A DNA stretch of 64,000 nucleotides from Synaphobranchus kaupii (GCA_029718625.1 CM056376.1:29344151-29408150); one strand, 5' to 3'. Counted from the stretch's first letter, positions 1 to 13,640 are shown. Numbers and translations are program-made. Notes: generated by a model not told the origin, from the sequence alone.

Positions 1-769
1 CTGTCTGTCTCTAAATCCATTTGCGGTATCTGGAAGCTTGCAAGGCCTGATTAATTTTTGCCAATGAGGCATTTTACAATTTTGCAAGGTTGAACTGGCA
101 TGAGTTTAGTACGTTGTAGAATGCTGCCATCTTGTGGTCACCCAGGTAATAGCAACATTCTTGCTTTTAACTTCCTATCCCCAAATCAATGTGGTAATTT
201 GCTAAGCTTTAGATTGATTTTATTTAGGAAAATCTCTTTTGCTGGCCCCTGCAGTACTGGTTTGTTATTTTGATAAATTAATTTTTTCCTTACAGTGTGA
301 AAGAAGGTGAGAAGTCTTCACAATTGTATACTATGACCATCAAAACCATAATTTAGCAGCCGTGTTGCAACATGAAGCTCAAAGCAATATTTCCCATGCC
401 AGTGAAAAACTCAGAAATATAATAGCCAATTAGAATATAAAAATAAGTCTAATTATATAAGTAAACATTATTTATATAGCGGTATTGTTACACAGCACTT
501 TTCATAACTGAGGTCAGGGTAGGGGACAGATACGTGCTGTAGGTTTCAGGGTGACGGACGATACGATACAGGGTGATGGTCCAAATTCTTATGAAAACAC
601 TCCTCTGTCCTCGTTTCCTCATCCCCTACTTCCCTTTCATGTTTTCCTGTGATGTGTTTGGAAGGAATCATGGAAAGGTAGCAAAGTGCGGAAACCTTTT
701 AAAGAATGCAGAATGCAACCTGTGTTTTTAAGGCTTAACAAAGGTAATCTGAGCTAATTTCTGGTCAGC
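1..769. other. 5' flank, no recognised feature
   Basis: Non-coding, AT-leaning sequence upstream of the first minisatellite. There is no open frame of note, no transposon terminus and no RNA gene that I recognise. It would be 5' flank of ttc28 if the exon 1 call is right, or upstream intron if the gene has a more distal promoter. Confidence 0.5.
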
Positions 770-3459
770 CACAGGTGAGCGTACCTGTATGTGACTGCTG
801 ATCAACCTCAGGTGAGTGTCTGTATGTGATTAGTGATAAACCTCAGGTGAGTGTGTCTGTATGTGATTAGTGATAAACCTCAGGTGAGCATTCCTGTATG
901 TGATTAGTGATAAACCTCAGGTGAGCATACCTGTATGTGATTAGTGATAAACCTCAGGTGAGCGTACCTGTATGTGACTGCTGATCAACCTCAGGTGAGT
1001 GTCTGTATGTGATTAGTGATAAACCTCAGGTGAGTGTGTCTGTATGTGATTAGTGATAAACCTCAGGTGAGCATACCTGTATGTGATTAGTGATAAACCT
1101 CAGGTGAGCATACCTGTATGTGATTAGTGATAAACCTCAGGTGAGTGTGTCTGTATGTGATTAGTGATCAACCTCAGGTGAGTTTGTCTGTATGTGATTA
1201 GTGATAAACCTCAGGTGAGTGTGTCTCTATGTGATTAGTGATAAACCTCAGGTGAGTGTGTCTGTATGTGATTAGTGATAAACCTCAGGTGTGTGTCTGT
1301 ATGTGATTAGTGATAAACCTCAGGTGTGTGTCTGTATGTGATTAGTGATAAACCTCAGGTGAGCGTACCTGTATGTGATTAGTGATAAACCTCAGGTGTG
1401 TTTGTATGTGATTATTGATAAACCTCAGGTGAGTATACCTGTATGTGACTGCTGATCAAACTCAGGGGAGTGTGTCTGTATGTGATTAGTGATAAACCTC
1501 AGATGAGTGTGTCTGTATGTGATTAGTGATAAACCTCAGGTGAGTGTGTCTGTATGTGATTAGTGATAAACCTCAGGTGAGTGTGTCTATATGTGATTAG
1601 TGATCAACCTCAGGTGAGTGTGTCTGTATGTGATTAGTGATCAACCTCAGGTGTGTCTGTATGTGATTATTGATAAACCTCAGTTGAGTGTGTCTGTATG
1701 TGATTAGTGATAAACCTCAAGTGAGCATACCTGTATGTGACTGCTGATTAACCTCAGGTGAGCATACCTGTATGTGACTGCTGATCAACCTCAGGTAACC
1801 GTGTCTGTATGTGATTAGTGATAAACCTCAGATGAGCATACCTGTATGTGACTGCTGATTAACCTCAGGTGAGCGTACCTGTATGTGACTGCTGATCAAC
1901 CTCAGGTGAGTGTGTCTGTATGTGATTAGTGATAAACCTCAGGTGAGTGTGTCTGTATGTGATTAGTGATAAACCTCAGGTGAGTGTGTCTGCATGTGAT
2001 TAGTGATAAACCTCAGGTGAGCGTACCTGTATGTGATTAGTGATAAACCTCAGGTGAGTGTGTCTGTATGTGACTGCTGATCAACCTCAGGTGGGTGTGT
2101 CTGTATGTGATTAGTGATAAACCTCAGGTGAGCATACCTGTATGTGACTGCTGATTAACCTCAGGTGAGTGTGTCTGTATGTGATTAGTGATAAACCTCA
2201 GGTCAGCGTACCTGGTGAGTGTGTCTGTATGTGATTAGTGATAAACCTCAGGTGAGCGTACCAGTATGTGATTAGTGATAAACCTCAGGTGAGTGTGTCT
2301 GTATGTGACTGCTGATCAACCTCAGGTGAGTGTGTCTGTATGTGATTAGTGATGAACCTCAGGTGAGCGTACCTGTATGTGACTGCTGATTAACCTCAGG
2401 TGAGCGTACCTGTATGTGACTGCTGATCAACCTCAGGTGAGTGTGTCTGTATGTGATTAGTGATAAACCTCAGGTGAGTGTGTCTGTATGTGATTAGTGA
2501 TAAACCTCAGGTGAGCGTACCTGTATGTGATTAGTGATAAACCTCAGGTGAGCATACCTGTATGTGACTGCTGATTAACCTCAGGTGAGTGTGTCTGTAT
2601 GTGATTAGTGATAAACCTCAGGTCAGCGTACCTGGTGAGTGTGTCTGTATGTGATTAGTGATAAACCTCAGGTAAGTGTGTCTGTATGTGATTAGTGATA
2701 AACCTCAGGTGAGCGTACCTGTATGTGATTAGTGATAAACCTCAGGTGAGTGTGTCTGTATGTGACTGCTGATCAACCTCAGGTGAGTGTGTCTGTATGT
2801 GATTAGTGATAAACCTCAGGTCAGCGTACCTGGTGAGTGTGTCTGTATGTGATTAGTGATAAACCTCAGGTGAGCGTACCTGTATGTGATTAGTGATAAA
2901 CCTCAGGTGAGCATACCTGTATGTGACTGCTGATTAACCTCAGGTGAGTGTGTCTGTATGTGATTAGTGATAAACCTCAGGTCAGCGTACCTGGTGAGTG
3001 TGTCTGTATGTGATTAGTGATAAACCTCAGGTGAGTGTGTCTGTATGTGACTGCTGATCAACCTCAGGTGAGTGTGTCTGTATGTGATTAGTGATGAACC
3101 TCAGGTGAGCATACCTGTATGTGACTGCTGATTAACCTCAGGTGAGTGTGTCTGTATGTGATTAGTGATAAACCTCAGGTCAGCGTACCTGGTGAGTGTG
3201 TCTGTATGTGATTAGTGATAAACCTCAGGTAAGTGTGTCTGTATGTGATTAGTGATAAACCTCAGGTGAGCGTACCTGTATGTGATTAGTGATAAACCTC
3301 AGGTGAGCGTACCTGTATGTGACTGCTGATTAACCTCGGGTGAGTGTGTCTGTATGTGACTGCTGATCAACCTCAGGTGAGGGTACCTGTGGCATATGAT
3401 GAGCTTAAGGTGAGTATGTCTATGTGATTTGTGATCATCCCCAGGTGAGCATACCTGTT
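770..3459 (+). repeat. 37-bp minisatellite carrying splice-donor words, about 70 units
   Basis: A direct tandem array of about 2.7 kb. The typical unit is 37 bp, built from GTGAGTGTGTCTGTATGTG followed by ATTAGTGATAAACCTCAG. The second half comes in two main versions: ATTAGTGATAAAC, and ACTGCTGATCAAC or ACTGCTGATTAAC. The first half varies between GTGAGTGTGTCTG and GTGAGCGTACCTG or GTGAGCATACCTG. A junction variant GGTCAGCGTACCTGGTGAG recurs near 2201, 2621, 2819, 2979 and 3179, showing that multi-unit blocks were duplicated. At each unit boundary CTCAG meets GTGAGT, a consensus 5' splice site on the strand of the downstream gene. Units degenerate after about 3370. Confidence 0.95.
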
Positions 3460-4230
3460 AGTGAGGCTGCTGCTGTCCAAGGTCCTGCAGGTTGCCAAAA
3501 TTGTAGGAAGGAACAGGAACAGCCACAAAGGAGGAGCCACTCTCTCAAGGTCTTCTATATCTTTTTGTTCATGTCATGCGATGCCCAGAACTACACACAA
3601 TACTTTAAGTCTTGAATTTGAATAACATCAATAACATCCTCTTTTAATTTTTACTCAACCACCTTTCCCCCTAGCCCCTTGTTTTAGTGTACCAACCTTG
3701 TTCATCACAAATTGGGCGAAGTTTTATGTTTGTATATGCGTAACATTTGTTCAGAGGGTGTACATTATAAATCCTAGTTTATACATTTTAATTAAAAATA
3801 ATTGGAGGTTGACTTCAAGTAAAGTTTTTATATGTATAATTTTAGGACTGGAGTCCTTTTGAATTCAATTAACCGAATTTTTCAGCGATAGCCTACCCCG
3901 CTCGTTGGCAATGCTACAAAACAAACATCGCATAATAAATTAATTAATGAAATAAAGTAAGAAGCACATCAAACCAGTTATGTTTATTTGCTTGAATGTA
4001 GGCTTACATAACAATAAAAAAAATTTGTTTTGTTTTAATTGCTGGGAAGTAATCGCTTTCATCAATGAGGAGTAAGGCCTATGTATATTCACCTATTAGC
4101 TAGCAGCTAAAATTACATATGAACCTTCAAACAGTTTAACCGTTAATAAATTCCTATACTTCTCTGTTAAATATTCTCCCCAAAGTTTGCTGAGGACGAT
4201 GTGCCTGGAATTCCCTTAAATCACACGTAG
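3460..4230. other. AT-rich 5' flank without recognised feature
   Basis: AT-rich non-coding sequence between the minisatellite and the putative ttc28 promoter. It holds short A/T runs but no transposon ends, and the small open frame near 3424-3615 has no coding character. It could contain distal promoter elements, but nothing can be named from sequence. Confidence 0.45.
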
Positions 4231-4330
4231 CCAAGGTAACACTTCCCAGCTGATGTAATGTAGAGTTAAGCGGCTGCTGCTGCATTCAGAGCGACTTCCA
4301 CCGGAGGGAAAACCCGCTATAGCAACGAGG
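4231..4330 (+). promoter_or_regulatory. ttc28: Putative ttc28 core promoter
   Basis: This stretch lies just upstream of the GC-richer sequence leading into candidate exon 1. Visible words include an ETS-like ACTTCC at 4241 and again at about 4294, a CAGCTG E-box at 4247-4252, and a weak TATA-like GCTATAGC at 4316-4323. None is decisive. The placement rests mainly on the change from AT-rich flank to a 5' UTR-like segment and on the exon 1 inference; transcription may well start elsewhere. Confidence 0.3.
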
Positions 4331-4598
4331 GGAGGAAAAGCGAGAGGGGAAAAAAGACGAGATCTGACAACATGGCGCACTTTTTCTGGGAAAACTTTGC
4401 CTAGAACTCCAACGGTATTCTCTGATGTAAAACGCTAACGCTTTGGTTGCCAACTTTTGCATGCAACGGGAGATCCTATGAACTGAAAAGTTTTCGGGAA
4501 GGACACGGGATTGTTTTTATTTTTTATCGCTGTGGAAAGTATCCTGGGATGAAAGTTGTCCGTTGGTTTGACTGGACAGCAAAGCGCACTGGAACAGT
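4331..4598 (+). promoter_or_regulatory. ttc28: Putative ttc28 5' UTR with five upstream ATGs
   Basis: Inferred leader of candidate exon 1; the 5' boundary is a guess. Upstream ATGs are at 4372 (ten codons, stop 4402-4404, strong context with A at -3 and G at +4), 4425 (a bare ATG-TAA start-stop), 4461 (six codons), 4478 (two codons) and 4549. The ATG at 4549 is in another frame and would read through the donor, stopping early in exon 2. An in-frame TGA at 4569-4571 precedes the proposed start, so the coding frame cannot extend further 5' in this exon. If transcribed as drawn, main-ORF translation would depend on leaky scanning or reinitiation. Confidence 0.4.
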
Positions 4599-4628
4599 AT
4601 GGAGAAGCAGGGAACACGGAGAGAAAAG
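4599..4628 (+). CDS. ttc28: ttc28 candidate coding exon 1 (N-terminal 10 residues)
   Basis: Candidate first coding exon of tetratricopeptide repeat protein 28. The ATG at 4599 has A at -3 and G at +4. Ten codons read MEKQGTRREK and end exactly at a donor (AAAAG followed by GTAAAC, intron starting 4629). The donor is phase 0, matching the phase 0 acceptor of the recognised TPR exon at 13641, so the joined frame is open. Human TTC28, as I recall it, also begins Met-Glu and has an arginine-rich stretch before the TPR region, which fits loosely. The fish N-terminus would be shorter than the human one. Against the call: ten residues carry little information, five ATGs lie upstream, and no transcript is available. 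An alternative first exon outside the window remains possible. Confidence 0.55.
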
Positions 4629-7452
4629 GTAAACGGGTCCCGAGCGACAGCTGCCTGCGTCTTGGGTTAAATGACTTAAAACGAGACTTGAGGAGAAACT
4701 ACAGAAGCTATTTGCTCATTGTTTTCAGCTGTCCTGTCTGCGCAATGTGCGCATTCCTCATACGCTGGAGCGTCTCGCACAAACGTCACAAAAATTTCAA
4801 ATCGATTTCCCAGTCCGGCATATTTTGTAAAGTATCTCGGTATATTACTGTCAGTGGGGGAATTTGTAAGATCTCTTTGTGTTGTAGACGTATGTACCTA
4901 TTGCTAACTACTACTTTGTAACTATGCAGAAACGCCGTTGCCAGTTAGATTAGGGGTTGCTGAGCGAGAGCTTTGCAGTAGCTATTTCATTAGTCTAGTC
5001 TGGGTACTATTGTTATTTCTGCACGGAAGTAGCGCAGCTGGCTCCGCTTTCACATCAATCCCGAGTCCAGCTCCAACAAGCAAACGGCGGCACGTCTTGA
5101 CTTTTTTGTAACTAGTTTTTGTTATCGCAACGAAGCCGTGCAATTGCAGTTGTTTTCTAGTTTCATTGCAAGACATTAAAATAGCCTAACGTAGCTATTT
5201 CAGAGGAAAGGGGCGGAAGCATTTTTTGGAGTTAAAACAGAGGCAGAGGGCCAAACACATTTTGCTTTATTTTGAAAATGCGGTTATGCCGCACAAATGT
5301 TTGTAGGCGTAACGCCCGTTCAGCCGTTACAACTTGGTTAAAGCAAAAAAACAAATGATGGAGTGTCCGTTATGTGTAACACAATGTTTTCAATCACAGT
5401 TCACGCCTCCTGAATGTTGTAGGCTATGGCCTTGAGGCTAATCTGTTTGTAAACCTTGATGAATAGCAAAATGAACAAACGATGCGCATTATGAATATTG
5501 TGCTTTATGGTCTGTTAGGCAGTTGACATGAGCGCGATAGGGTCATTTGCGATATATTTTAAATAAGAAGTAAATTTTTCAAAGTTGTATTCAAGTGTCC
5601 CACCGCTCTGGGAAGGAGACAGTCGAGGCACGGTCCCGTCTCTTCCTGTGCTGCTACTTGGAGCTGTCAGCTGAAGAGATAGCCTAGCTGTTGTGGGCCA
5701 CTTTGCCTGTTGTGAGTGTATCAATCATACATAGACTGTATAAAGATATAAATCCGCAACATTGCTAGCTACGCGATTAGCTTCTGCAGCGCGCCGTCAG
5801 AAGACAGCCCAACTTTACTAAATTGATTTGTGAGACACATCTTTTGGGGACATTCAAGGGGCCCATCGGTCCTACTGTCTCACCCCACAATTTAATACAT
5901 GTTTTTAGGGGAAAAAATATAAAGTAACGTGAAATTTCTTTTGCTGATTAAAAAAATATGAAACAATTTGGGGCAAACAGGAACCGGGGCCTGGTACCAG
6001 GGGTCGTGGAATTTCCATGTAAATTGGGCTGTTTGGGCCTTGTTTTCCGAGTGTTGTTATTTTCTGTATTCCTTTGAGTTGGAATGCAGGTGTTTTGTAT
6101 TTTGAGTTGGGAAACCGACAGTGGAAGATGCTGGACCTGTGTGATCTGTTCCAGGTCAGCTCTTAATGTAGTTTGTGTGTAATCACCTTCGTGGATGCCC
6201 TCCACTGAACCCAAACTGAATCTGTAGTGGGACGCTACGCTAATGGTTTTGTTTTCTGGAAAAGCGGGGGAAATCAAGGGATCTCTGAAAGAGGCAGTGA
6301 GTGTAGGCCACAGAAATGTGCCTGCCGTGTTTGGTCATTCTGTGGCTTTAACTGCAAACAAGCATCTGACACGCTTTTGCTCAAACGGCCGCGGTTACTT
6401 CCAGTCAAATGGGTACATATTTGAGAGGATTTTGAAGGCAAAGCTCATTAACATACATTGTTAGCTTGGTGTTTTTTTGCTTGTTAATACTTGAAAGTGC
6501 CATAGTGCTATATCAGGCAAAACCATTAAAATGCAAAAAGTCTCTTCCGTACACAGTCTTATTGTACGACTGCCAGAAGAGAGAAGACCCAAATTGTTTG
6601 TGAGGCATTTGTACAAGTAAGTGTATCAGTAATTTATTTATAATTTCTGCTATGCATAATCGGAATATGTTTTTTTGGTGCAATGCATTGTGTTTATATT
6701 GTAAGTCCCTTTGGACAAGAGCATGTGCTAAATGGTAATAATTCCAGTGAGAGGGAGAGATGCACTCTGCACCGGGGAAGCCAGGGTCTGCTAGTGCTCC
6801 TGTGTTAGTGAGTGTGTGAGCGAGAGAAATTCAAAGAAGTCCATACATTTATAGTGTATTGTCGTAGATTACATTTTAAATAGAATTTCTGTGAAAAAGC
6901 ATTTATTTGTTTTGTTTAGGAATGTGGAATTCTGATAGAACTGATGAAACTGAATGCTTTTCTGCCTGCCCCTGTGCTTGAACATTCAGGGGTTTGGAGT
7001 TGTTTTGTTTGTTGTTGCTGCAGACGTAGTCCCGACTGTTAATCAAAGACAATTTCTACTCCTAGTTCCTTGGTTATTTTGACCCAAGAGATCTGGTGTC
7101 AGTATTATTCAGTTCCAGTGGTGGGATAATGTGAAGATAGTCACTATCTCGCGTTGATTGGGGATCTTTGGTCCAATCATGGTCCTAATAGAGCTGCTAG
7201 TGGTTTGACAGCTAGCTGGGCTCAGATGGCTGTTTCTGCTGCGATCGCTGCTGTGACACTCTCTGTTCCTCAGGCGTATATTAAAACGGTCCTCCGGCAG
7301 ATGCAGTGGTTTGAAAACATGTCATCAGGCTAAAAGAGGAATGATTTCCCTGTTGTTTTCCCGTCCGACTGAAGGAGATGGGCCCAGATGTTGCAGGAGC
7401 TGCTGGCTGGTGTCAGGGAAGTGGGGCTTGTCTGCCTGTGTATGTGCGCACC

Positions 7453-7453
7453 A

Positions 7454-7488
<35 letters not shown>

Positions 7489-7495
7489 TATACAC
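7453..7495. repeat. (TG)n-(TA)n microsatellite
   Basis: A TG dinucleotide run passing into TATATATGTATACAC. It is followed by TG-rich imperfect sequence up to the TA target site of the Tc1 element at 7616. Confidence 0.9.
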
Positions 7496-7615
7496 ATTTG
7501 TCTGTGTGTAGACTGTATGTTATTCTGTCTGAGGCTGAGCACAGTTTGTATGTGTGTAGTTTGTGTGTCTGACTGTCTGTACATTTTCCATGTGAGCATG
7601 CTCGGTATATATATA

Positions 7616-9249
<1,634 letters not shown>

Positions 9250-9254
9250 TATAA

Positions 9255-9500
9255 TCTGTGTATGTGACTGAGTGTGTGTGCATGTAGTATTTACGCAATG
9301 TGTGTGTAGTATGTAGTGTTTGTCCACAAGTGTAGTGTGTGAAGTGTTAGTGTATAGTATGTAGAGTTTGTGTGTGCAGTGTGTATATGTACATGTGTGT
9401 GTATTGTGTGTATAGTGTGTGTGTTAGTGTGTATGTTTGTGCAGTGTGTATAGTGTGTGTATAGTGTGTAGTATGTGTTGTGTGTGTATAGTGTGTCTGG
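9255..9500. repeat. Degenerate TG-rich satellite (GTGTGTAGTATGT-type)
   Basis: About 245 bp of imperfect GTGTGTATAGT / TAGTGTGTG units directly after the Tc1 element. It looks like an eroded TG microsatellite that the transposon may have interrupted, since the flank before 7616 is also TG-rich. Confidence 0.8.
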
Positions 9501-9667
9501 CTAGACCTTAGTCATTATTTCTGTATTTCTACCCTCCACCTCCTGGTTCCTTCCTCTCCTGCAGGGTTCTGGGTAAACAGCCTGTCGTCTTATCTGTGCC
9601 CACAGGGCAGACACTCCAGTTCCCCACATGTTACACACCTCCCAGCCTCTCTGTACAGATACACAAG

Positions 9668-9809
9668 GGCCTGCAATGGCCTCACAGAGACAAACTTACA
9701 CACACACACAGCTATAACACTGTCCTCACAGAGACAAACTCACACACACACACACACACACACCGATATAACACTGTCCTCACAGAGACACTTACACACA
9801 CACACGCAC

Positions 9810-9899
<90 letters not shown>

Positions 9900-9903
9900 C
9901 ACT

Positions 9904-9937
<34 letters not shown>

Positions 9938-9985
9938 GCACGCACGCACGCACACACACACACACACACACACATTTTTAGAAAC
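9668..9985. repeat. Compound (CA)n-(CT)n microsatellite in minisatellite context
   Basis: CA tracts are interrupted by CCTCACAGAGACA words that recur in the minisatellite downstream. The longest pure CA run is about 9820-9897, followed by (CT)n at 9906-9934, then CGCA and CA repeats to about 9973. Open frames across it are low-complexity artefacts. Confidence 0.95.
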
Positions 9986-10078
9986 TTGGGCTGTGTCTGT
10001 ATTCTTGTTCTTTCCCAGACCAAAAAAAAAAGGAAAACAAAAAAATTTCAAGAAAAGTAACAACAAAAAAAGAAAAGA

Positions 10079-10355
10079 AAATGCATCCTCAGATGGGCCT
10101 GCAATGTCCTCACAGAGACCCCCACACACACACACACAGATAAAACTGTCCTCACAGAAAATGCCTCCACAGATGGGCCTGCAATGTCCTCACAGAGACC
10201 CACATACACACACACACAGATTAAACTGTCCTCACAGAAAATGCCTCCACAGATGGGCCTGCAATGTCCTCACAGAGACACACATACACACACACACAGA
10301 TAAAACTGTCCTCACAGAAAATGCCTCCACGGATGGGCCTGCAATGTCCTCACAG

Positions 10356-10406
<51 letters not shown>

Positions 10407-10527
10407 TAACACTGTCCTCACAGGAAATGCCTCCACAGATGGGCCTGCAATGTCCTCACAGAGACACACATACATACAAGGCACGCACTGATAACACTGT
10501 CCTCACAGAAAATGCCTCCACAGATGG
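10079..10527 (+). repeat. 80-bp minisatellite with embedded CA runs
   Basis: About five and a half units with an 80-bp period, each made of AAAATGCCTCCACAGATGGG, CCTGCAATGTCCTCACAGAG, a CA tract of variable length, and AAACTGTCCTCACAG. Units begin near 10079, 10157, 10238 and 10318. The words CCTGCAATGG and CTGTCCTCACAG also occur at 9668-9790, so the array extends in decayed form through the preceding microsatellite. Confidence 0.92.
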
Positions 10528-11432
10528 CCGACGCACACTCATGATGTTACTATGGTACTACAGCCCTTTCTAATCCACAATCTCCAGATTGGCTGTAATA
10601 ACTGTGCATGGTACCTCTGTCACTCATTTTCACACAGAATCCATCTTGGGTTTTTTGGCTTTGTGCCATAACTAGGCAGCCAACAGACATAATCATAGGT
10701 GATGTAACCCAGCATTTTTGTTTTGTTCCTTCATGAGTTTGCGGCTTGAGTTGTCTTCAGCTTCTGCGCTGCGACCCGCTGCAGGTCCGTCTCTTGGCGT
10801 GTCGCTAGGGAGCCAGAGCGGGACTGGCGTGGAACAAGCTGCCAAACAGCAGCTGAACGTTGGCCGTTCACAGCATGTTGCCCGTTAAAATATTGTCATG
10901 CCGGCTTCAGCTCCCACAGCGGCTGTTTGTTCACGTCCGTGACCCTGCTGGTGGATGAGTAATGCGTAACTCTCAAAATTGTTATTTGTTTCGGCCACAC
11001 TTTGTAGGCTACCTACCGTTTCAACCAGGGAAGTTGTATTCTTATTTTGTGTTCAGTAGCTACTAGCCTACCACCCAGCTATCTGGCTAGATAAATGACA
11101 TTAGTGTTACTTAGCCAAGTAGACTGCTAACATTATACTACTTGTGCAGTTAATGAGTTGCGTTAATAAAGCGACAAATGCTAGCTCTTTAACCTGCATG
11201 AAAAACATACGTGATGAAAAGTGATAACTTGTCCTGCGTTGTAGTCCACAGTTCAGCACTCTTTACTTTCGTCTCATCCTTTATAAGAGGATGCGAACCT
11301 GTATGAACATTTGAGCGATGCTGTTGTGTCTGGACTGTGCATCTCCAGTCCCTGGCGCTGAGTGACCTGACCGGGAAGAGGCAATACTCGCTAAGCCCTG
11401 CTGCGAACGAACATTTAGCATCTCTGACTTAA

Positions 11433-12078
11433 AGGGAAATTTCGGAATTTTGGGCATAATGTCTCAATTACAACTTACCCATGATGTAGTTGATTGATGG
11501 AAACCATTTTCAGCTAATTCCATGCTGTCCCTTCTTTTGGATATACACACGTTACTAATGCTAGCGCAACTCTATGGCAACCGGTAGCATCCACTACCAA
11601 ACGCACTTAAACACTCCACAGTGCGCCCAAAGCAAATAAAATACGACGACAGTCTATCTGGGTTATTTTGAGTGTTTATGCCATCATTTTTGAAGTCAAA
11701 CTATCGTTGAATCCTTTACTTTGTGCTGACCTAATATTCTCTGTGGAAGTACGGTGGCGGAGCGAATGTGGCCATTGCAACTTGTTACTCTTCTTTGTTG
11801 TTGTCGACCAGTGCCGGCACTACATTCGTTGGTAACGTAAAGTATCGCTCCCCCGATAGACTCGTCGTATTTTATTTGCTTTGGGTGCACTGTGGAGTGT
11901 TTAAGTGCGTTTGGTAGTGGATGCTACCGGTTGCCATAGAGTTGCGCTAGCATTAGCAACGTGTGTATGTCCAAAAGAAGGGACAGCATGGAATTAGCTG
12001 AAAATGGTCTCCATCAATCAACTGCATCATGGGTAAGTCGTAATTGAGACATTATGTCCAAAATTCCGAACTATCCCT
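11433..12078. mobile_element. TTAA-flanked foldback element, copy 1
   Basis: A 646-bp element bounded by TTAA at 11429-11432 and 12079-12082. The ends are long near-perfect inverted repeats (over 200 bp), starting AGGGAAATTTCGGAATTTTG on the left and ending CCAAAATTCCGAACTATCCCT on the right when read through. Both arms contain the GCTAATGCTAGCGCAACTC and CACTCCACAGTGC words. There is no transposase. A TTAA duplication fits Kolobok- or piggyBac-type transposition; I cannot decide which. A second copy is at 24782-25526 and a short one at 48424-48668. The asymmetric centre is in the opposite orientation to copy 2. Confidence 0.9.
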
Positions 12079-12177
12079 TTAACATGGAGCTTTTGTGTTC
12101 CATCACTAAGGCTCTGCTTCAGACTCCCTGCATACACATCCATCCCACTGAATACTTTTCTCTTTCCTCTCCTCCTC

Positions 12178-12419
12178 TCTACTCATTGTTTAATTCCAAT
12201 ATTCTTTCTCTCTCTCTTGCACTCTCCTGACTCTTTCCCACACTCTCTCCCTCTCTTTAACTCTCTTTCCCTCTCCTCCTCCCTCCTTTTTCTCCCTCCC
12301 TCTCTCTCTGGAAGTAATTACCCTGCCACTGTACTGTCCCAGGATGGGTGTGGTGAGAATGAGGGATTGAGAGGAGGATGGGAGCTCCCTCCTCTCTGTT
12401 CCCTACCTCTCTCTCCCTC

Positions 12420-12487
<68 letters not shown>

Positions 12488-12535
12488 TCTCTCTCCCCCT
12501 CTCTCTCTCTCTCTCTTCACTTTCTCTCTCTGGTT
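12178..12535. repeat. Polypyrimidine (CT)n tract
   Basis: Imperfect CT/CCCT-rich sequence with a long pure (CT)n core at about 12437-12482 and more from 12486 to 12520. The strand asymmetry could permit triplex DNA. Serine/leucine-rich open frames over it are artefacts. Confidence 0.93.
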
Positions 12536-13313
12536 CTGTTGGTTTTCCAGTTCTGAAGTCCTCCTCTAATGCCTCTCAGTGCATGCCCCCTTTCGCAGTT
12601 TAAAGGGGTCTCTCTCCAACTCTCAGAGGGTCAGCTGAATCCTGGAGCCAAATCCCATATCCCACGGTACAGCCACGCCAAACTCACGAAATTGAAATAG
12701 AGAACGCGGCACTGAGGGCTGAAACAGCTCTGCAGGGCCATATCTTATGATCTGTGGTGAGAGACAATTTAACCCATTGAAGTAGGTTTGTTGGAATGTT
12801 TTATTTTCTTAAAAATTCAAAAAGGCAGTGTTCTAGAACTCCATTGTTACATCAGCATTAGAATGTCACTTAAGACAGGGGTTTTCAACTGGTTTTGATC
12901 CAGGGGCCCCCCACTTAGGCGCAAAGGCATCCTGGGGACCCCCATCATAAGTTAAAAAGGGTAATATATAAAAAAGACAAATACTAATACAAATTAATGT
13001 ATTTGCTTTGTGGACAGGAGTGGCCCTGCACAGCCATCTTCCTGTGTGCATGCGCTGGCTTGGCATGTTGGCGTGATGAATTGCGTGTTCTTGGAACCCA
13101 CACTCCCCAAGGTCACTGTTGCCTTTTCATTTTTATTTTATTTATTTATTTTTTTGCGCGGTGGTTCTAAAGCCTCTGTGGCCCTGCTGCGGGTCTGACC
13201 ACATCAAACGCTTTGTTCTCCTCACGGAACCCAGAATCTAAACCTCACCTCCTACTGCGTTTGGCTCATGGGCCCCCTGGGAGAGTGGGCGTCCGAGCTC
13301 CATGCAAAACAGG

Positions 13314-13500
13314 CTCCCTCTCTCTCTCTCTCTGTCTTTCTTTCCATCTCTTCCTTTTTGCTCGCTTTCCCTTTCTCCATCCCTCTCTTTCAGTTTGCAG
13401 CTGTCACATCTCCCTCAATCTCTTTTTCTGTTTCTCACCTTCACACCCTCTACTCTCCCTCTCTTCCGCTCCTCCCTCTCTCTTTTCTTCCTCCTCTCCC
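13314..13500. repeat. Pyrimidine-rich CT/CCT low-complexity sequence
   Basis: CT-rich low-complexity sequence with a short (CT)n at 13317-13333, then imperfect TTTCTCC / CCCTCTC words. No gene is evident; the small open frames are compositional. Confidence 0.8.
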
Positions 13501-13599
13501 TAGTTTAGTGTTGTGTGTAGTATACTCTAATGGAGGGTAGAGGAATTGACAGGGTGTGGTTTTGATGTTGACTGTGGGTCAGTAATCTCAGACACTCAG

Positions 13600-13601
<2 letters not shown>

Positions 13602-13634
<33 letters not shown>

Positions 13635-13640
13635 GTGCAG
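13602..13640 (+). promoter_or_regulatory. ttc28: Exon 2 3' splice site with a (CT)n microsatellite as polypyrimidine tract
   Basis: A (CT)n run at about 13602-13632 leads straight into CCCTGTGCAG, whose AG (13639-13640) is the acceptor for exon 2. The microsatellite therefore forms the polypyrimidine tract bound by U2AF. Candidate branch-point adenines lie in the preceding 13550-13595 stretch (for example TTGATGTTGACTG). The tract is long and pure, favouring a strong acceptor, but it is also prone to length change. Confidence 0.85.

Noticed and set aside
770..3459. CRISPR-like regular array
   Set aside because: Units are direct head-to-tail repeats without unique spacers, in a vertebrate genome; it is a minisatellite.
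4556..4921. 121-codon frame overlapping the putative exon 1
   Set aside because: It runs through the donor into intron-like sequence, is in a different phase from exon 2 and shows no recognisable domain.
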